From Lachnospira eligens (GTDB lineage Bacteria; Bacillota; Clostridia; Lachnospirales; Lachnospiraceae), in assembly GCF_009680455.1 (NCBI RefSeq), contig NZ_WKRD01000005.1, forward strand, positions 186,001 through 250,000: a stretch of DNA of 64,000 nt, given 5' to 3'. Positions within the stretch are counted from its first letter, which is position 1. Each line of letters opens with the position of its first letter. A program made the position numbers and the translations under genes. Positions 44,570 through 53,716 of this stretch are shown piece by piece. A model generated the notes under the pieces. It was not told the DNA's origin, made no database searches, and was given only the letters and a program-made list of their open reading frames with translations.

Positions 44570-45373
44570 TTACAATACTTCGTGAGCTTTTTCAACTACA
44601 TTTTCTACAATAAATGGAATTTCCTTTATCTGTGGTTCTGCAATTTTCTGCAAATGCAGCAGATACTCAATATTCCCCTCAGGTCCCTTAACAGGACTGA
44701 ACTCAAGATTAAGGATTTCAAATCCTATTGACATTGCATAATCAATAACCTTATTGATTACTTCTATATGCACATCTTTATCTCTTACAACGCCATGCTT
44801 TCCTACCTTCTCACGTCCTGCCTCAAACTGTGGCTTGATAAGACACACTATCTGGCCATCATCTGTAAGAAGATTTCTTACTGGAGTAAGTACCTTAGTA
44901 AGTGAGATAAATGATACATCTATACTTGAAAACTGTATTCTGTCCGCAACATCATCAGGGGTTACATAACGGATATTAGTTTTCTCCATGCATACAACTC
45001 TCTCATCATTTCGTAACTTCCAGTCAAGCTGTCCATGTCCTACATCGACAGCATAAACTTTAATTGCGCCGTTCTGAAGCATGCAATCAGTGAATCCACC
45101 CGTTGATGAACCTACATCCATACATATCTTGCCTTCAAGCGTCACATCAAAATTCTGCATAGCTTTCTCAAGCTTAAGACCACCACGGCTAACATACTTA
45201 AGAGTTGTTCCGCGAACCTCTATCACTGCAGTGTCAGGAAATGACTGACCTGCCTTGTCTTCCTTCTGCCCGTCAACATATACATTGCCAGACATAATAA
45301 TAGCTTTTGCCTTCTCTCTTGAAGTCGCAAGCCCTTTATTAACTAATAAAACATCTAATCTTTCTTTACTCAT
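44570..45373 (-). CDS. tlyA: TlyA family rRNA 2'-O-methyltransferase (YqxC)
   Basis: The 267-residue protein has an N-terminal S4 RNA-binding domain (RLDVLLVNKGLATSREKAKA) and an FtsJ-like methyltransferase domain with CMDVGSSTGGFTDCML and the KPQFEAGREKVGKHGVVR block. TlyA family enzymes methylate riboses in 16S and 23S rRNA in some bacteria; others are annotated as hemolysin. Its start overlaps the dxs stop region by eight bases, so it is part of the dxs operon. Confidence 0.92.
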   Translation of the reverse strand: MSKERLDVLLVNKGLATSREKAKAIIMSGNVYVDGQKEDKAGQSFPDTAVIEVRGTTLKYVSRGGLKLEKAMQNFDVTLEGKICMDVGSSTGGFTDCMLQNGAIKVYAVDVGHGQLDWKLRNDERVVCMEKTNIRYVTPDDVADRIQFSSIDVSFISLTKVLTPVRNLLTDDGQIVCLIKPQFEAGREKVGKHGVVRDKDVHIEVINKVIDYAMSIGFEILNLEFSPVKGPEGNIEYLLHLQKIAEPQIKEIPFIVENVVEKAHEVL

Positions 45374-47255
45374 TTCTCTTATCCTTATTCAATACATTTG
45401 CCCATCTGTTAAGCACCTTCGCAATAATACTGTCTCTGTCAACACCTGATTCCCGTCGCAGAATATCAACATTGCCATGTTCAACATAATCATCTGGCAG
45501 AGCAATATTAAGTACATCTATATCATTACATGTATCATCATAATATTGACAGACCGCTTCACCAAAGCCACCTGACAAAACATTTTCTTCCATAGTAACT
45601 ATAAGTCTGTGAGACTCTGATAATCTGTCCAACATATCGGTATCAACCGGCTTAATAAAACGCTCATTGACAATTGTTATATTATAACCCTTTTCTTTAA
45701 GCTTTTCTCTGACTGCCTGTGCCGTAATAAGCATATTGCCTGCTGCAACAAGTGCAATGTCAGACTCTTCAATAATCATCTCGGCTTTTCCGTACCGGAT
45801 TGGTGCATTATACTCTTCAAGACCATCATACGCCTGACCTCTTGGATATCTTATTGCAACCGGAGAATTAAAGTTAAGCAGAGCGAATTCAAGCATTGCT
45901 GAAAGTTCACTGCCATTCTTAGGTGCCATAACAGTCATGTTTGGAATTGAAGTCAGAAATGAAAGGTCGAATATACCCTGATGTGTCTCACCATCACTTC
46001 CAACAAGCCCTGCCCTGTCAATTGCAAATACCACATGAAGATGCTGGATACATACATCGTGAAGTATCTGGTCATATGCTCTCTGTAAAAATGAAGAATA
46101 CACAGCAAATACAGGTTTAAGACCACCTGCTGCCATTCCAGCCGAAAACGTAACAGCATGCTCTTCTGCGATTCCGACATCAAAAAATCTGTCAGGAAAC
46201 CACTTGGAGAATTTATTAAGTCCTGTTCCATCAGGCATTGCTGCAGTAACTGCAACAATTGACTTATCCTTTTTGGCAAGCTGGCATATTTTTTCCGAAA
46301 ATACATCAGAATAAGTCGGCTTATCAGATGATTTCAATTCTTTTCCTGTTACAATATCAAATGGTCCTATTCCATGAAACTTAGCCGGATTACGCTCTGC
46401 AGGCTTATATCCATGTCCTTTATGTGTTACAACATGGATGATAACTGCACCGTTAATTCGTTTAGCAACATGAAACACCTTAATAAGCTTCTCAATATCA
46501 TGTCCATTAACCGGGCCAAGATAAGATATTCCCATACATTCAAACATTTGTCCTGGAAGTATTATCTGCTTAAGATTACTCTTGGTTTTCTTGATTCTTT
46601 CTACAATATGGTCTCCACCCGGAAGCTTATACAGAGTATTAGTCACATTTTCCTTAAGGTCATAATATGAATCTGATGACCTTATATTACTAAGCATATG
46701 TGGTACACCGCCAACATTCTTGGCTATTGACATAGTATTATCATTTAACACAATAATAAAATTAGTCTTAAGTGAAGAAGCATTATTAAGTGCCTCATAG
46801 GCCATTCCACCTGTAAGTGCACCATCACCTATAACAGATACGACACTGTAATGTTCATTCTTTAAATCCCTTGCTTTAACAAGTCCTAATCCCGCGGATA
46901 TTGATGTTGAGCTGTGTCCTGTATCAAATGCATCAAAATGGCTTTCATTTCTTTTAGGGAAACCACTCATTCCGCCAAACTTTCTTAACTGGTCAAACTG
47001 ATTCTTTCTTCCGGTAAGAATCTTATGCGTATAAGACTGATGTCCTACATCCCATATCAGCTTATCCTGTGGAAGATTAAAAGCCAGATGGAGTGCCATC
47101 GTAAGCTCTACAACGCCAAGATTAGATGCAAGATGTCCACCTGTCTTACTAATCTTTTCTATAAGAAATCTCCGGATTTCATCTGCAAGCTGATTATATT
47201 CAATTGGAGATAATTGTTTTATATCATTTGGTTTATTTATCTTTTCAAGAATCAT
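45366..47255 (-). CDS. dxs: 1-deoxy-D-xylulose-5-phosphate synthase
   Basis: Dxs condenses pyruvate with glyceraldehyde 3-phosphate, the first step of the MEP isoprenoid pathway, using thiamine diphosphate. The 629-residue protein has VVSVIGDGALTGGMAYEAL (the ThDP site), AIDRAGLVGSDGETHQG and the C-terminal transketolase domain. Length is normal. It directly follows ispA, whose product uses the pathway's end products. Confidence 0.97.
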   Translation of the reverse strand: MILEKINKPNDIKQLSPIEYNQLADEIRRFLIEKISKTGGHLASNLGVVELTMALHLAFNLPQDKLIWDVGHQSYTHKILTGRKNQFDQLRKFGGMSGFPKRNESHFDAFDTGHSSTSISAGLGLVKARDLKNEHYSVVSVIGDGALTGGMAYEALNNASSLKTNFIIVLNDNTMSIAKNVGGVPHMLSNIRSSDSYYDLKENVTNTLYKLPGGDHIVERIKKTKSNLKQIILPGQMFECMGISYLGPVNGHDIEKLIKVFHVAKRINGAVIIHVVTHKGHGYKPAERNPAKFHGIGPFDIVTGKELKSSDKPTYSDVFSEKICQLAKKDKSIVAVTAAMPDGTGLNKFSKWFPDRFFDVGIAEEHAVTFSAGMAAGGLKPVFAVYSSFLQRAYDQILHDVCIQHLHVVFAIDRAGLVGSDGETHQGIFDLSFLTSIPNMTVMAPKNGSELSAMLEFALLNFNSPVAIRYPRGQAYDGLEEYNAPIRYGKAEMIIEESDIALVAAGNMLITAQAVREKLKEKGYNITIVNERFIKPVDTDMLDRLSESHRLIVTMEENVLSGGFGEAVCQYYDDTCNDIDVLNIALPDDYVEHGNVDILRRESGVDRDSIIAKVLNRWANVLNKDKRNE

Positions 47256-47267
47256 AACACACCTGCT

Positions 47268-48161
47268 TTATTTGTTTCTGTGTATAAGGTTAAGAACAAT
47301 TTCCTCTAAAAATTCATTCTTTCCCACGCTCTTAATTATATCTAAAGCTTCATCAGACATAGATTGTACATCTGCCTCAGCTTTTTCCATTCCGTATAAA
47401 GTAACATATGTTGTTTTATTATTCTTTTCATCAGAAAATACAGGTTTACCAAGTTCCTGAAGCGAACTTGTCACATCAAGTATATCATCCCTTATCTGGA
47501 ATGCAAATCCTATAAGTGATGCTGCCCTGCATAACCTGTCAACCGATTTCTCATCACAGCCTGCAAGGTATGCTCCTGCAAGAAATGCAGCTTCAATCAA
47601 TGCTCCCGTCTTTAATCTGAATATAAAATCAAGCTGTTCATCAGATAATGCCTTTCCAGTAAGTTCAACATCAACAGCCTGTCCACCGACCATTCCTTTT
47701 ATTCCGGCTTTTCTTGCAATAACTTCCATTGCTTTAGCTTTCGCCGTCATATCTCCTTCACCTGATATAAGTGCTTCAGCCATAATCTCATATGCCAGAT
47801 TAAGAAGTCCGTCTCCTGCAAGTATTCCGAAATCTTCACCAAATACTTTATGTGTTGTAAGTCTTCCTCTTCTGTAATCATCGTTATCCATTGCCGGAAG
47901 ATCATCATGTACAAGAGAATATGAATGAATACATTCCAAAGCAGCCATAAATGGATAGACAACCTGACAGTCATCACCTCCACACAGCTTATACACCTCA
48001 AGCATAAGCATTGGTCTTACTCTTTTGCCACCTGCATTGACGCTGTAATTCATAGCTTCTCTTATTTTTTTATCAAGTCCTGTCTCATCAGGAAGATATC
48101 TTGATATTAAATCATTAATAAATTCTACTTCCTGTTCCAATTCATTCTTAAAATCACTCAT
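47268..48161 (-). CDS. ispA: Polyprenyl (farnesyl/geranylgeranyl) diphosphate synthase
   Basis: IspA makes prenyl diphosphates from isopentenyl and dimethylallyl units. The 297-residue protein has both aspartate motifs, HDDLPAMDNDDYRRG and QIRDDILD, and the GGKRVRPML start. The chosen ATG overlaps the xseB stop and has GGAG nine bases ahead; seven extra residues could be added upstream. It lies between xseB and dxs, as in Bacillus. Chain length cannot be read from sequence with certainty; farnesyl is most likely. Confidence 0.95.
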   Translation of the reverse strand: MSDFKNELEQEVEFINDLISRYLPDETGLDKKIREAMNYSVNAGGKRVRPMLMLEVYKLCGGDDCQVVYPFMAALECIHSYSLVHDDLPAMDNDDYRRGRLTTHKVFGEDFGILAGDGLLNLAYEIMAEALISGEGDMTAKAKAMEVIARKAGIKGMVGGQAVDVELTGKALSDEQLDFIFRLKTGALIEAAFLAGAYLAGCDEKSVDRLCRAASLIGFAFQIRDDILDVTSSLQELGKPVFSDEKNNKTTYVTLYGMEKAEADVQSMSDEALDIIKSVGKNEFLEEIVLNLIHRNK

Positions 48162-48354
48162 CGTCCTGTTCTCCATCATCATTCAAAACTATGATTTGTT
48201 TCTCAACCTTGTCAAGCTGGTTATTACAGCTTTCGACAAGCTTCATCCCCTCCTGATACATTTTAAATGATGCATCAAGTGTTGTGTCTGATTTTTCCAT
48301 CTGTGCAATTATTTCTTCAAGTCTTTCAAATGACTGTTCTAATGTTTTTGCCAT
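48154..48354 (-). CDS. xseB: Exodeoxyribonuclease VII small subunit
   Basis: The 66-residue acidic helical protein has the family pattern ...LEQSFERLEEIIAQMEKS and LEASFKMYQEGM-like ...LDASFKMYQEGMKLVESC. It binds XseA to form exonuclease VII. Its start overlaps the xseA stop and its stop overlaps the ispA start, so all three are coupled. Confidence 0.94.
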   Translation of the reverse strand: MAKTLEQSFERLEEIIAQMEKSDTTLDASFKMYQEGMKLVESCNNQLDKVEKQIIVLNDDGEQDDE

Positions 48355-49550
48355 GCTTCCCCTACCTCAATAACCTTAGATCTGATGCTTCCATCTTTAA
48401 GATAAACTGTAATCTCGTCATCTGACGACACCTGACCTGCTGATACAATTCTGTTACCTTCAGAATTCTCAATATAGCCATAGCCCATATCAAGCTTTTT
48501 CAAAGGACTTAACCCCTCAAGTTTCGAAGCATACAGACGAAGTCTGTTTCTATTTTCAGCCGCACATCTTTTTATTAACATGTTCAGCTTATCTTCTATA
48601 TTCATAAGCCGCTGTCTTTTATCATATATCTGATTGACAGGGTTAAGATATTCCATCTGTAGCTTTAATCTTTCCAGATAGTCTCTTTTTGCAGACAACG
48701 AATACATCATCTGCTGCTTTAACCGTCTTTCATATTCATATATCTTGTTTTCAACAGCCGCTACCTCTGTAACAGCAAGCTCTGCCGCAGCAGAAGGTGT
48801 AGGTGCTCTCATATCAGCTACAAAATCAGTGAGTGTAAAATCTGTCTCATGTCCTACTGCTGATATTACTGGTGTTGAAGCGTTAAACACAGTCTCTACA
48901 ACCTCAGGTTCATTAAAAGCCCATAAATCTTCTATTGAACCGCCGCCTCGTCCTACTATAATACAATCAAGCCCCATCTTATCAAGTCTGGTAATTCCGC
49001 TTACAATTGACTGTTTTGCATGTTCTCCCTGAACATATGCAGGATAAAGTACAATCTGGATATAAGGGTTACGCCTTTTGGAAATGTTCATAATATCCTG
49101 AACTGCTGCACCTGTCTTAGATGTAACAACACCTAATTTTTTCGTAAATGCAGGAAGTGGTCTTTTATATTCTTTAGCAAAATATCCCATATCTTCATAA
49201 TATTGTTTTAGCTGTTCAAACTTCTGGTACAGTTCTCCAATACCTTCCTGCTGCACAGTATTAGCATATAACTGGTATTTACCCGCTGCATCAAACACAT
49301 CAACTCTTCCTGATACAACAACTGACATTCCATCCTTTAACTTAAATGCAAGCTTTGCTGCCTGACTTGCAAACATAATGACAGAAAGTGCCGCATCAGC
49401 GTCCTTTAAAGTAAAATAAATATGACCGGAGGTATGATACTTGCAATTAGATATCTCCCCCTTAACAGAAACCGAGTTAAGCAGAAAATCCTGCTTAAAC
49501 ATATTCTTAATATAGGAATTCACCTGCTTTACAGTATATACTCCAGCCAT
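48339..49550 (-). CDS. xseA: Exodeoxyribonuclease VII large subunit
   Basis: XseA is the catalytic subunit of exonuclease VII, which degrades single-stranded DNA. The 403-residue protein has the N-terminal OB domain (VSVKGEISNCKYHTSGHIYFTLKD), the catalytic core with VGRGGGSIEDLWAFNEPE and PVISAVGHETDFTLTDFVADMRAPTPSAAAEL, and a C-terminal coiled coil. AGGA-like sequence precedes the ATG. It lies between nusB and xseB. Confidence 0.96.
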   Translation of the reverse strand: MAGVYTVKQVNSYIKNMFKQDFLLNSVSVKGEISNCKYHTSGHIYFTLKDADAALSVIMFASQAAKLAFKLKDGMSVVVSGRVDVFDAAGKYQLYANTVQQEGIGELYQKFEQLKQYYEDMGYFAKEYKRPLPAFTKKLGVVTSKTGAAVQDIMNISKRRNPYIQIVLYPAYVQGEHAKQSIVSGITRLDKMGLDCIIVGRGGGSIEDLWAFNEPEVVETVFNASTPVISAVGHETDFTLTDFVADMRAPTPSAAAELAVTEVAAVENKIYEYERRLKQQMMYSLSAKRDYLERLKLQMEYLNPVNQIYDKRQRLMNIEDKLNMLIKRCAAENRNRLRLYASKLEGLSPLKKLDMGYGYIENSEGNRIVSAGQVSSDDEITVYLKDGSIRSKVIEVGEAWQKH

Positions 49551-49580
49551 ATATCCTCACTTTACATGCAAAAAAATGCA

Positions 49581-50003
49581 TTACTCTTTAATTAACTTGC
49601 CTAATACACCATTAACAAAAGCTGCTGTGCTGTCAGCCGAGCCATACTTCTTGGCAAGCTCAACAGCTTCATTGAGTGCTACATTAGTAGGAATATCCTC
49701 ATCATAAAGCATCTCATACACAGCAAGTCTCATAATAGAAAGCTCTGTCTTTCCTAGACGGCTTGTTGGCCATCCCTCAGATACAGAATCGATTTTCTCA
49801 TCAAGCTCAGGTATAAGCTCTGCTATTGCTAATGTCTTATCCTTGATATAATTATATTCTTCTTCCTTAAGATGTGAAGCATCTACCATATCTGCATCTG
49901 CAAAATACAGATTAATCTGCTCTTCATACTCATCTTTGTTATCGATAAAAGGAGCTCTGAATAATAACTTAAAAATATGCTCCCTCATTGTAGATCTTGT
50001 CAT
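49581..50003 (-). CDS. nusB: Transcription antitermination factor NusB
   Basis: NusB helps antitermination on rRNA operons. The 140-residue helical protein has the typical TRSTMREHIFKLLFR start and the C-terminal LNEAVELAKKYGSADSTAAFVNGVLGKL block. Length is slightly above 130. It follows asp23 by 16 bases, the order asp23-nusB being typical of Firmicutes. Confidence 0.95.
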   Translation of the reverse strand: MTRSTMREHIFKLLFRAPFIDNKDEYEEQINLYFADADMVDASHLKEEEYNYIKDKTLAIAELIPELDEKIDSVSEGWPTSRLGKTELSIMRLAVYEMLYDEDIPTNVALNEAVELAKKYGSADSTAAFVNGVLGKLIKE

Positions 50004-50019
50004 CTTTTAACTCCTGAAT

Positions 50020-50406
50020 TTAATTTTCTACATTAACACTGGCAACCTTAATGTTGACCTCTGTAACTGAAAGTCCTGTCATTGTCTCTATTGCAGACTT
50101 AACCTTATCCTGAACCTTAGCTGAAACAGCTGGTATCTGTGTTCCATACTTAAGATTAAGTGTTATATCTACAAGGACACTTGACTCTTCAACTGTTACC
50201 TTAACACCCTTAGAAAGATTCTTCATTCCAAGCTTGCTTACGATTTCATTAGTGATATTACCGCCAAGGCTGTCAACACCTTCAACCTCTGTAGCAGCAA
50301 GACCAGCAATAATAGCTACAACTTCATCAGCCACCTTAACTTCGCCAATATTAACATTCTCATGTATAGAATAAGTTGTACCTCTATCTTCAAACTCTTT
50401 TGTCAT
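50020..50406 (-). CDS. Asp23/Gls24 family envelope-stress protein (YqhY)
   Basis: The 128-residue protein belongs to the Asp23/Gls24 group, with VADEVVAIIAGLAATEVEGVDSLGG and GTQIPAVSAKVQDKVKSAIE. In Bacillus YqhY is linked to acetyl-CoA carboxylase control. It starts after GGAGG and follows a good promoter that separates the nusB gene group from the spoIIIA operon. It shares its position and operon with nusB. Confidence 0.93.
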   Translation of the reverse strand: MTKEFEDRGTTYSIHENVNIGEVKVADEVVAIIAGLAATEVEGVDSLGGNITNEIVSKLGMKNLSKGVKVTVEESSVLVDITLNLKYGTQIPAVSAKVQDKVKSAIETMTGLSVTEVNIKVASVNVEN

Positions 50407-50448
50407 AACCGTCCTCCATATATTCATATTTAACTCAAAGTTAAAAAG

Positions 50449-50476
50449 ATTATAACATAAACACTAATTATTGCAA
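50449..50476 (-). promoter_or_regulatory. Sigma-A promoter for asp23-nusB-xseA and following genes
   Basis: On the minus strand TTGCAA (four of six) and TATAAT (perfect) are 16 bases apart, overlapping the end of spoIIIAH. A perfect palindrome TTTAACT-CAA-AGTTAAA (50429-50445) sits at or just after the predicted start and may be an operator. Confidence 0.6.
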
Positions 50477-51063
50477 ATATTTATTGTTATCTTATCCGCA
50501 GCAAAGCCAGTTTTTCTTTTAATTATATCTTCAATCTGTGCTTTATCTGTATCTGAAAGCTCTGATACATTAATAACAGCATCCACATTGGTATCAGATA
50601 CTGTAACTACCGATGAATCAAAGCCTTTAGCTGATAACAAAAGTTCTATTGCCGTTTCTTTATCAGCATTGTTCTCAAGCTTTGCAAGCTGTTCAACTGC
50701 TGCTTTCTTAGCATCCTCAGCAATACCTGCATCATCAGCTATGCTTTTCAGATTCTCTATGCTTGAAGCTCTGACCTGTTCCCTGTTTAACTTAGCAGCT
50801 GCAACAGCCTCTGACTTAACTCCTGCTGATGTAAGTATAACAGTTCCCGGCTCATCTGTAAAATCTGTGTCAGCAGCCTCAGCCTCATTACTATCTGTTG
50901 ACACATTGTCAGCTACAACCGCAGCTGCCTTTTCTTTATCTTTAACTTTAATTATATTATCAAGGTCACCCGCATAATTAATATACCCGGCAGCAGCTAT
51001 CATTATAGCAAGTGCCGTAATTATAATATGATTCTTTTTTACTCTTTTCAAAACTGCCTCCAA
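50464..51063 (-). CDS. spoIIIAH: Stage III sporulation protein AH
   Basis: SpoIIIAH is the mother-cell half of the SpoIIQ-SpoIIIAH channel joining mother cell and forespore. The 199-residue protein has an N-terminal membrane anchor (HIIITALAIMIAAAGYINY), then a disordered Ala-rich part and a C-terminal ring-building domain of the YscJ/FliF type (ending VITINICN-like). It is the last gene of the spoIIIA operon. Confidence 0.93.
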   Translation of the reverse strand: MEAVLKRVKKNHIIITALAIMIAAAGYINYAGDLDNIIKVKDKEKAAAVVADNVSTDSNEAEAADTDFTDEPGTVILTSAGVKSEAVAAAKLNREQVRASSIENLKSIADDAGIAEDAKKAAVEQLAKLENNADKETAIELLLSAKGFDSSVVTVSDTNVDAVINVSELSDTDKAQIEDIIKRKTGFAADKITINICNN

Positions 51064-51068
51064 AAAAA

Positions 51069-51476
51069 TTATTCCGACATTTTCATCACTTTAATTTTAT
51101 GTACAGGAACACCTAAAAGGCCATTTATCGCATCTGTGATATAAGCAACCAGATTTTTATCATCACCTCCCTCACACACTACTAATACACCTGTAACCTC
51201 TTTTGTATCATTTGTTTTTACCAAGACCTTTACTTTGCCTACTCCATCTGTATTTTCAAGCATCTGCTGTAGTTCTTCGCCAAGATTTTTCTCATAATCT
51301 TCTGACCCTGTGGATATAACCGGACCTGTTGTATAACTTTTTGCAGATGAACTTTTAGTTGGCATTGCAATCACCATCATAAGTATCCCTGCCAGTATTA
51401 CTATAAATATTTTGTCTTTCCTTGTTTTATTCAGTAATCCTGTAAAAAATGCTTCATTTTTACCACCATTATCCAC
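51069..51476 (-). CDS. spoIIIAG: Stage III sporulation protein AG
   Basis: SpoIIIAG forms a large ring in the mother-cell membrane during engulfment. The 135-residue protein has an N-terminal transmembrane helix (KIFIVILAGILMMVIAMPT) and a domain with LGEELQQMLENTDGVGKVKVLV typical of the AG family; Bacillus SpoIIIAG is larger at about 229 residues, so this is a short version, as in many clostridia. It overlaps spoIIIAF by eight bases. Confidence 0.92.
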   Translation of the reverse strand: MDNGGKNEAFFTGLLNKTRKDKIFIVILAGILMMVIAMPTKSSSAKSYTTGPVISTGSEDYEKNLGEELQQMLENTDGVGKVKVLVKTNDTKEVTGVLVVCEGGDDKNLVAYITDAINGLLGVPVHKIKVMKMSE

Positions 51477-51978
51477 TTTCGCCTGCCTCCCTGATATCTA
51501 TCTGTTCTACAGATATTTCATATCTGCCAGCTATATCTGTTCTTAATCTGTCAATATTATCATTGCCTGCAATATTGTTTTCTTTAACATATACATTTAT
51601 CATACTGACCGCCGTCATGTCTGATGTGAAGCTGCATTTTACAGAAACAGTTTCCAGACCGTAAGAAGCTGCAGTGCTATTGATATCTTCACTTATAATT
51701 TTTTCAGCCATTTTCTTGTCTGAAGTATTATATAAAGCCTGTGAGACATTATCGTTCTCCTTAGAATATGTTTTAAATCCATTACTTATACCATCCGTAA
51801 TCTCACTTATATCTGCATTCTTAATATTAAGCAGCGGAATTATTATCGCCATTACAAGTATCAGTTTCATTACAAATGCTATGAATTCCTTATACTTTGG
51901 TGGCACAAGCTTTAATGCAATCTCTCCTGTAATTTCAAGAATAAATATTGTTTTAAACCAGTTAATAATACCTGTCAT
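51469..51978 (-). CDS. spoIIIAF: Stage III sporulation protein AF
   Basis: The 169-residue protein begins with two membrane segments (FKTIFILEITGEIALKLVPP, FVMKLILVMAIIIPLL) and continues as a soluble domain related to AG and AH ring domains. It is the AF member by position and by this layout. It overlaps spoIIIAG by eight bases and lies 16 bases after spoIIIAE. Its SD is weak. Confidence 0.9.
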   Translation of the reverse strand: MTGIINWFKTIFILEITGEIALKLVPPKYKEFIAFVMKLILVMAIIIPLLNIKNADISEITDGISNGFKTYSKENDNVSQALYNTSDKKMAEKIISEDINSTAASYGLETVSVKCSFTSDMTAVSMINVYVKENNIAGNDNIDRLRTDIAGRYEISVEQIDIREAGESG

Positions 51979-51993
51979 TGCACATTACCACAT

Positions 51994-53091
51994 TTAAACA
52001 TATAGATTAATATTAGTTGCAAAGCATATAATTGCCATTGTTAGGCACATAAGAACAACTGTGACAGCAATCATATATATCATATTTTCAAGACTTCCTG
52101 ACAGAACAAGAACAGCTTTGACTATACGGCTGTCTGCCACAGGTTCTAATACTGCTCCAAGAATCTGATATAACAATGCCATGACAACAAGCTTAAGAAG
52201 AGGAATTCCTATTATTACAGCCATAACAATAACCGCAGCCACACCAATAGAATTCTTGACAAGCACAGCAGACCCTGCAATTGTCTTAGATACAGTCTGT
52301 GCACTGTTTCCAATGCCAGGAATCATAGAAACAGCTTTGAATAAAACGGACATTTTAAGTGAATCGCTTAATGGAAGTATCAGACTTTTTATTCCGTTAA
52401 GTCCCAGAAAAAACATAAGCATTCCTTTTACTGACAATTTTATAATCTTTGTTATAAGCTGGCACATTTTGTTAAACTTATCTTTTTCACTGAATGTATC
52501 AAACATGCCTAATATCATATATACATAATTGCATCTCATAAGAACATTTTTCACAAGGACATTAACTATGTACATAAGAAAAAGAATTATCTCATAATAT
52601 GCTGCAGCACTTGATGCCCCACACGAATATGCAACTGCCGGAAAAAACACCGGGCAGAGTGCCTTATATATATCAACCGACATCTGAACACATTCATAGC
52701 CTGTCCTTGCTGCATTAATAAACACCGCAACTATCAGCGTCATAAGAATGAATGATATAAAAAGCATCGCTGAATCAGATGCATTTTTATCAAGCACAGT
52801 AAGAAACATTGCGCATATAGATAAAAGTAATATCTGTATCAGAACTGTTCTGTTAGAAATAATTGCCTCGGTAACTGTTTCGGTAAAGTTAAAGCCTATA
52901 TCCGTATCCGAACTGGCAACCGACCTGACAAGTTCTTTAAAAGATGTCCCCTTCCAGCCATAATCATCAAGCGTACTGTCTATGCCACTGTAATCAGCTT
53001 CATCTATCAGTGAATCATAATTAACTGTATCCTCATCCTGTGCATATATATATGTTTTCTGTATGATGAGCGCCGCCAGAAACGCTATCAT
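51994..53091 (-). CDS. spoIIIAE: Stage III sporulation protein AE
   Basis: SpoIIIAE is a polytopic membrane protein of the spoIIIA export complex. The product is at least 365 residues with a signal-like N-terminus, an acidic extracellular segment (YAQDEDTVNYDSLIDEADYSGIDSTL), and about six later spans, including SLSGSLENMIYMIAV-like LVLSGSLENMIYMI. The ATG shown has no SD. Eight codons upstream a CTG (53115-53113) overlaps the spoIIIAD stop as CTGA and has GAGGGG five bases before it; reading from there gives LTKKIIAFMIAFLAAL, a better signal peptide, so the true start is probably CTG. Confidence 0.9.
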   Translation of the reverse strand: MIAFLAALIIQKTYIYAQDEDTVNYDSLIDEADYSGIDSTLDDYGWKGTSFKELVRSVASSDTDIGFNFTETVTEAIISNRTVLIQILLLSICAMFLTVLDKNASDSAMLFISFILMTLIVAVFINAARTGYECVQMSVDIYKALCPVFFPAVAYSCGASSAAAYYEIILFLMYIVNVLVKNVLMRCNYVYMILGMFDTFSEKDKFNKMCQLITKIIKLSVKGMLMFFLGLNGIKSLILPLSDSLKMSVLFKAVSMIPGIGNSAQTVSKTIAGSAVLVKNSIGVAAVIVMAVIIGIPLLKLVVMALLYQILGAVLEPVADSRIVKAVLVLSGSLENMIYMIAVTVVLMCLTMAIICFATNINLYV

Positions 53092-53111
53092 AAAGGCAAT
53101 TATTTTCTTAG

Positions 53112-53501
53112 TCAGACAATCCCCTCTGAAACCATTTCAAAAAGAGTTACTATAACCGGTATGCATAAACCCGCAACAGAAATCCTGGCGTATATTTCCA
53201 TAGCTGACGCAAGTGCTGCAAATCCATTTTCTTTACATATATTTGATGATATTTCTGTTACATACGATATACCTATAACTTTGACTATCAGCTTTATATA
53301 TTCCTGATTAATACCGGCAGTAAACATATTGATTCTTGTGTACACGGATATAAGCCCATTAAATACAAGCATTGCTGTTCCTACACACAGAACAACTGAC
53401 ACAAAAGTCCCCATTGAAGAGCCTGTACTTTTCAAAACCAGAGCAAGAATCACACCTGTAACTGCACACACCGAAAGCGACAACACATTAATATGTACCA
53501 C
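53112..53501 (-). CDS. spoIIIAD: Stage III sporulation protein AD
   Basis: The 129-residue hydrophobic protein has several membrane spans, including ICKENGFAALASAMEIYAR between spans, which fits SpoIIIAD. It lies between spoIIIAC and spoIIIAE with its stop overlapping the likely CTG start of the next gene. It is part of the channel that links the two spore compartments. Confidence 0.92.
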   Translation of the reverse strand: MVHINVLSLSVCAVTGVILALVLKSTGSSMGTFVSVVLCVGTAMLVFNGLISVYTRINMFTAGINQEYIKLIVKVIGISYVTEISSNICKENGFAALASAMEIYARISVAGLCIPVIVTLFEMVSEGIV

Positions 53502-53507
53502 CCCCTA

Positions 53508-53702
53508 TCACAATTCAAAAAGCTTTTTCATGGTAGTAAACAATTCAAGTATATAAGGTAATATCCAGTATATGACAATAAGAAGCCCTGCCAGTGCAGT
53601 AAGCGCTGCCTGGTCATCTCTTCCATTATGCTTTAATATCTGGTTAAGTATTGAAACAACTATGCCTACCGCTGCAATTTTGAATATTATGCTTACCTCC
53701 AT
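53508..53702 (-). CDS. spoIIIAC: Stage III sporulation protein AC
   Basis: The 64-residue protein is made of two membrane helices joined by the NQILKHNGRDDQAALTALAG loop, which is diagnostic for SpoIIIAC. It is directly followed by spoIIIAD. Confidence 0.94.
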   Translation of the reverse strand: MEVSIIFKIAAVGIVVSILNQILKHNGRDDQAALTALAGLLIVIYWILPYILELFTTMKKLFEL

Positions 53703-53716
53703 ACTTCACCTCCGAT

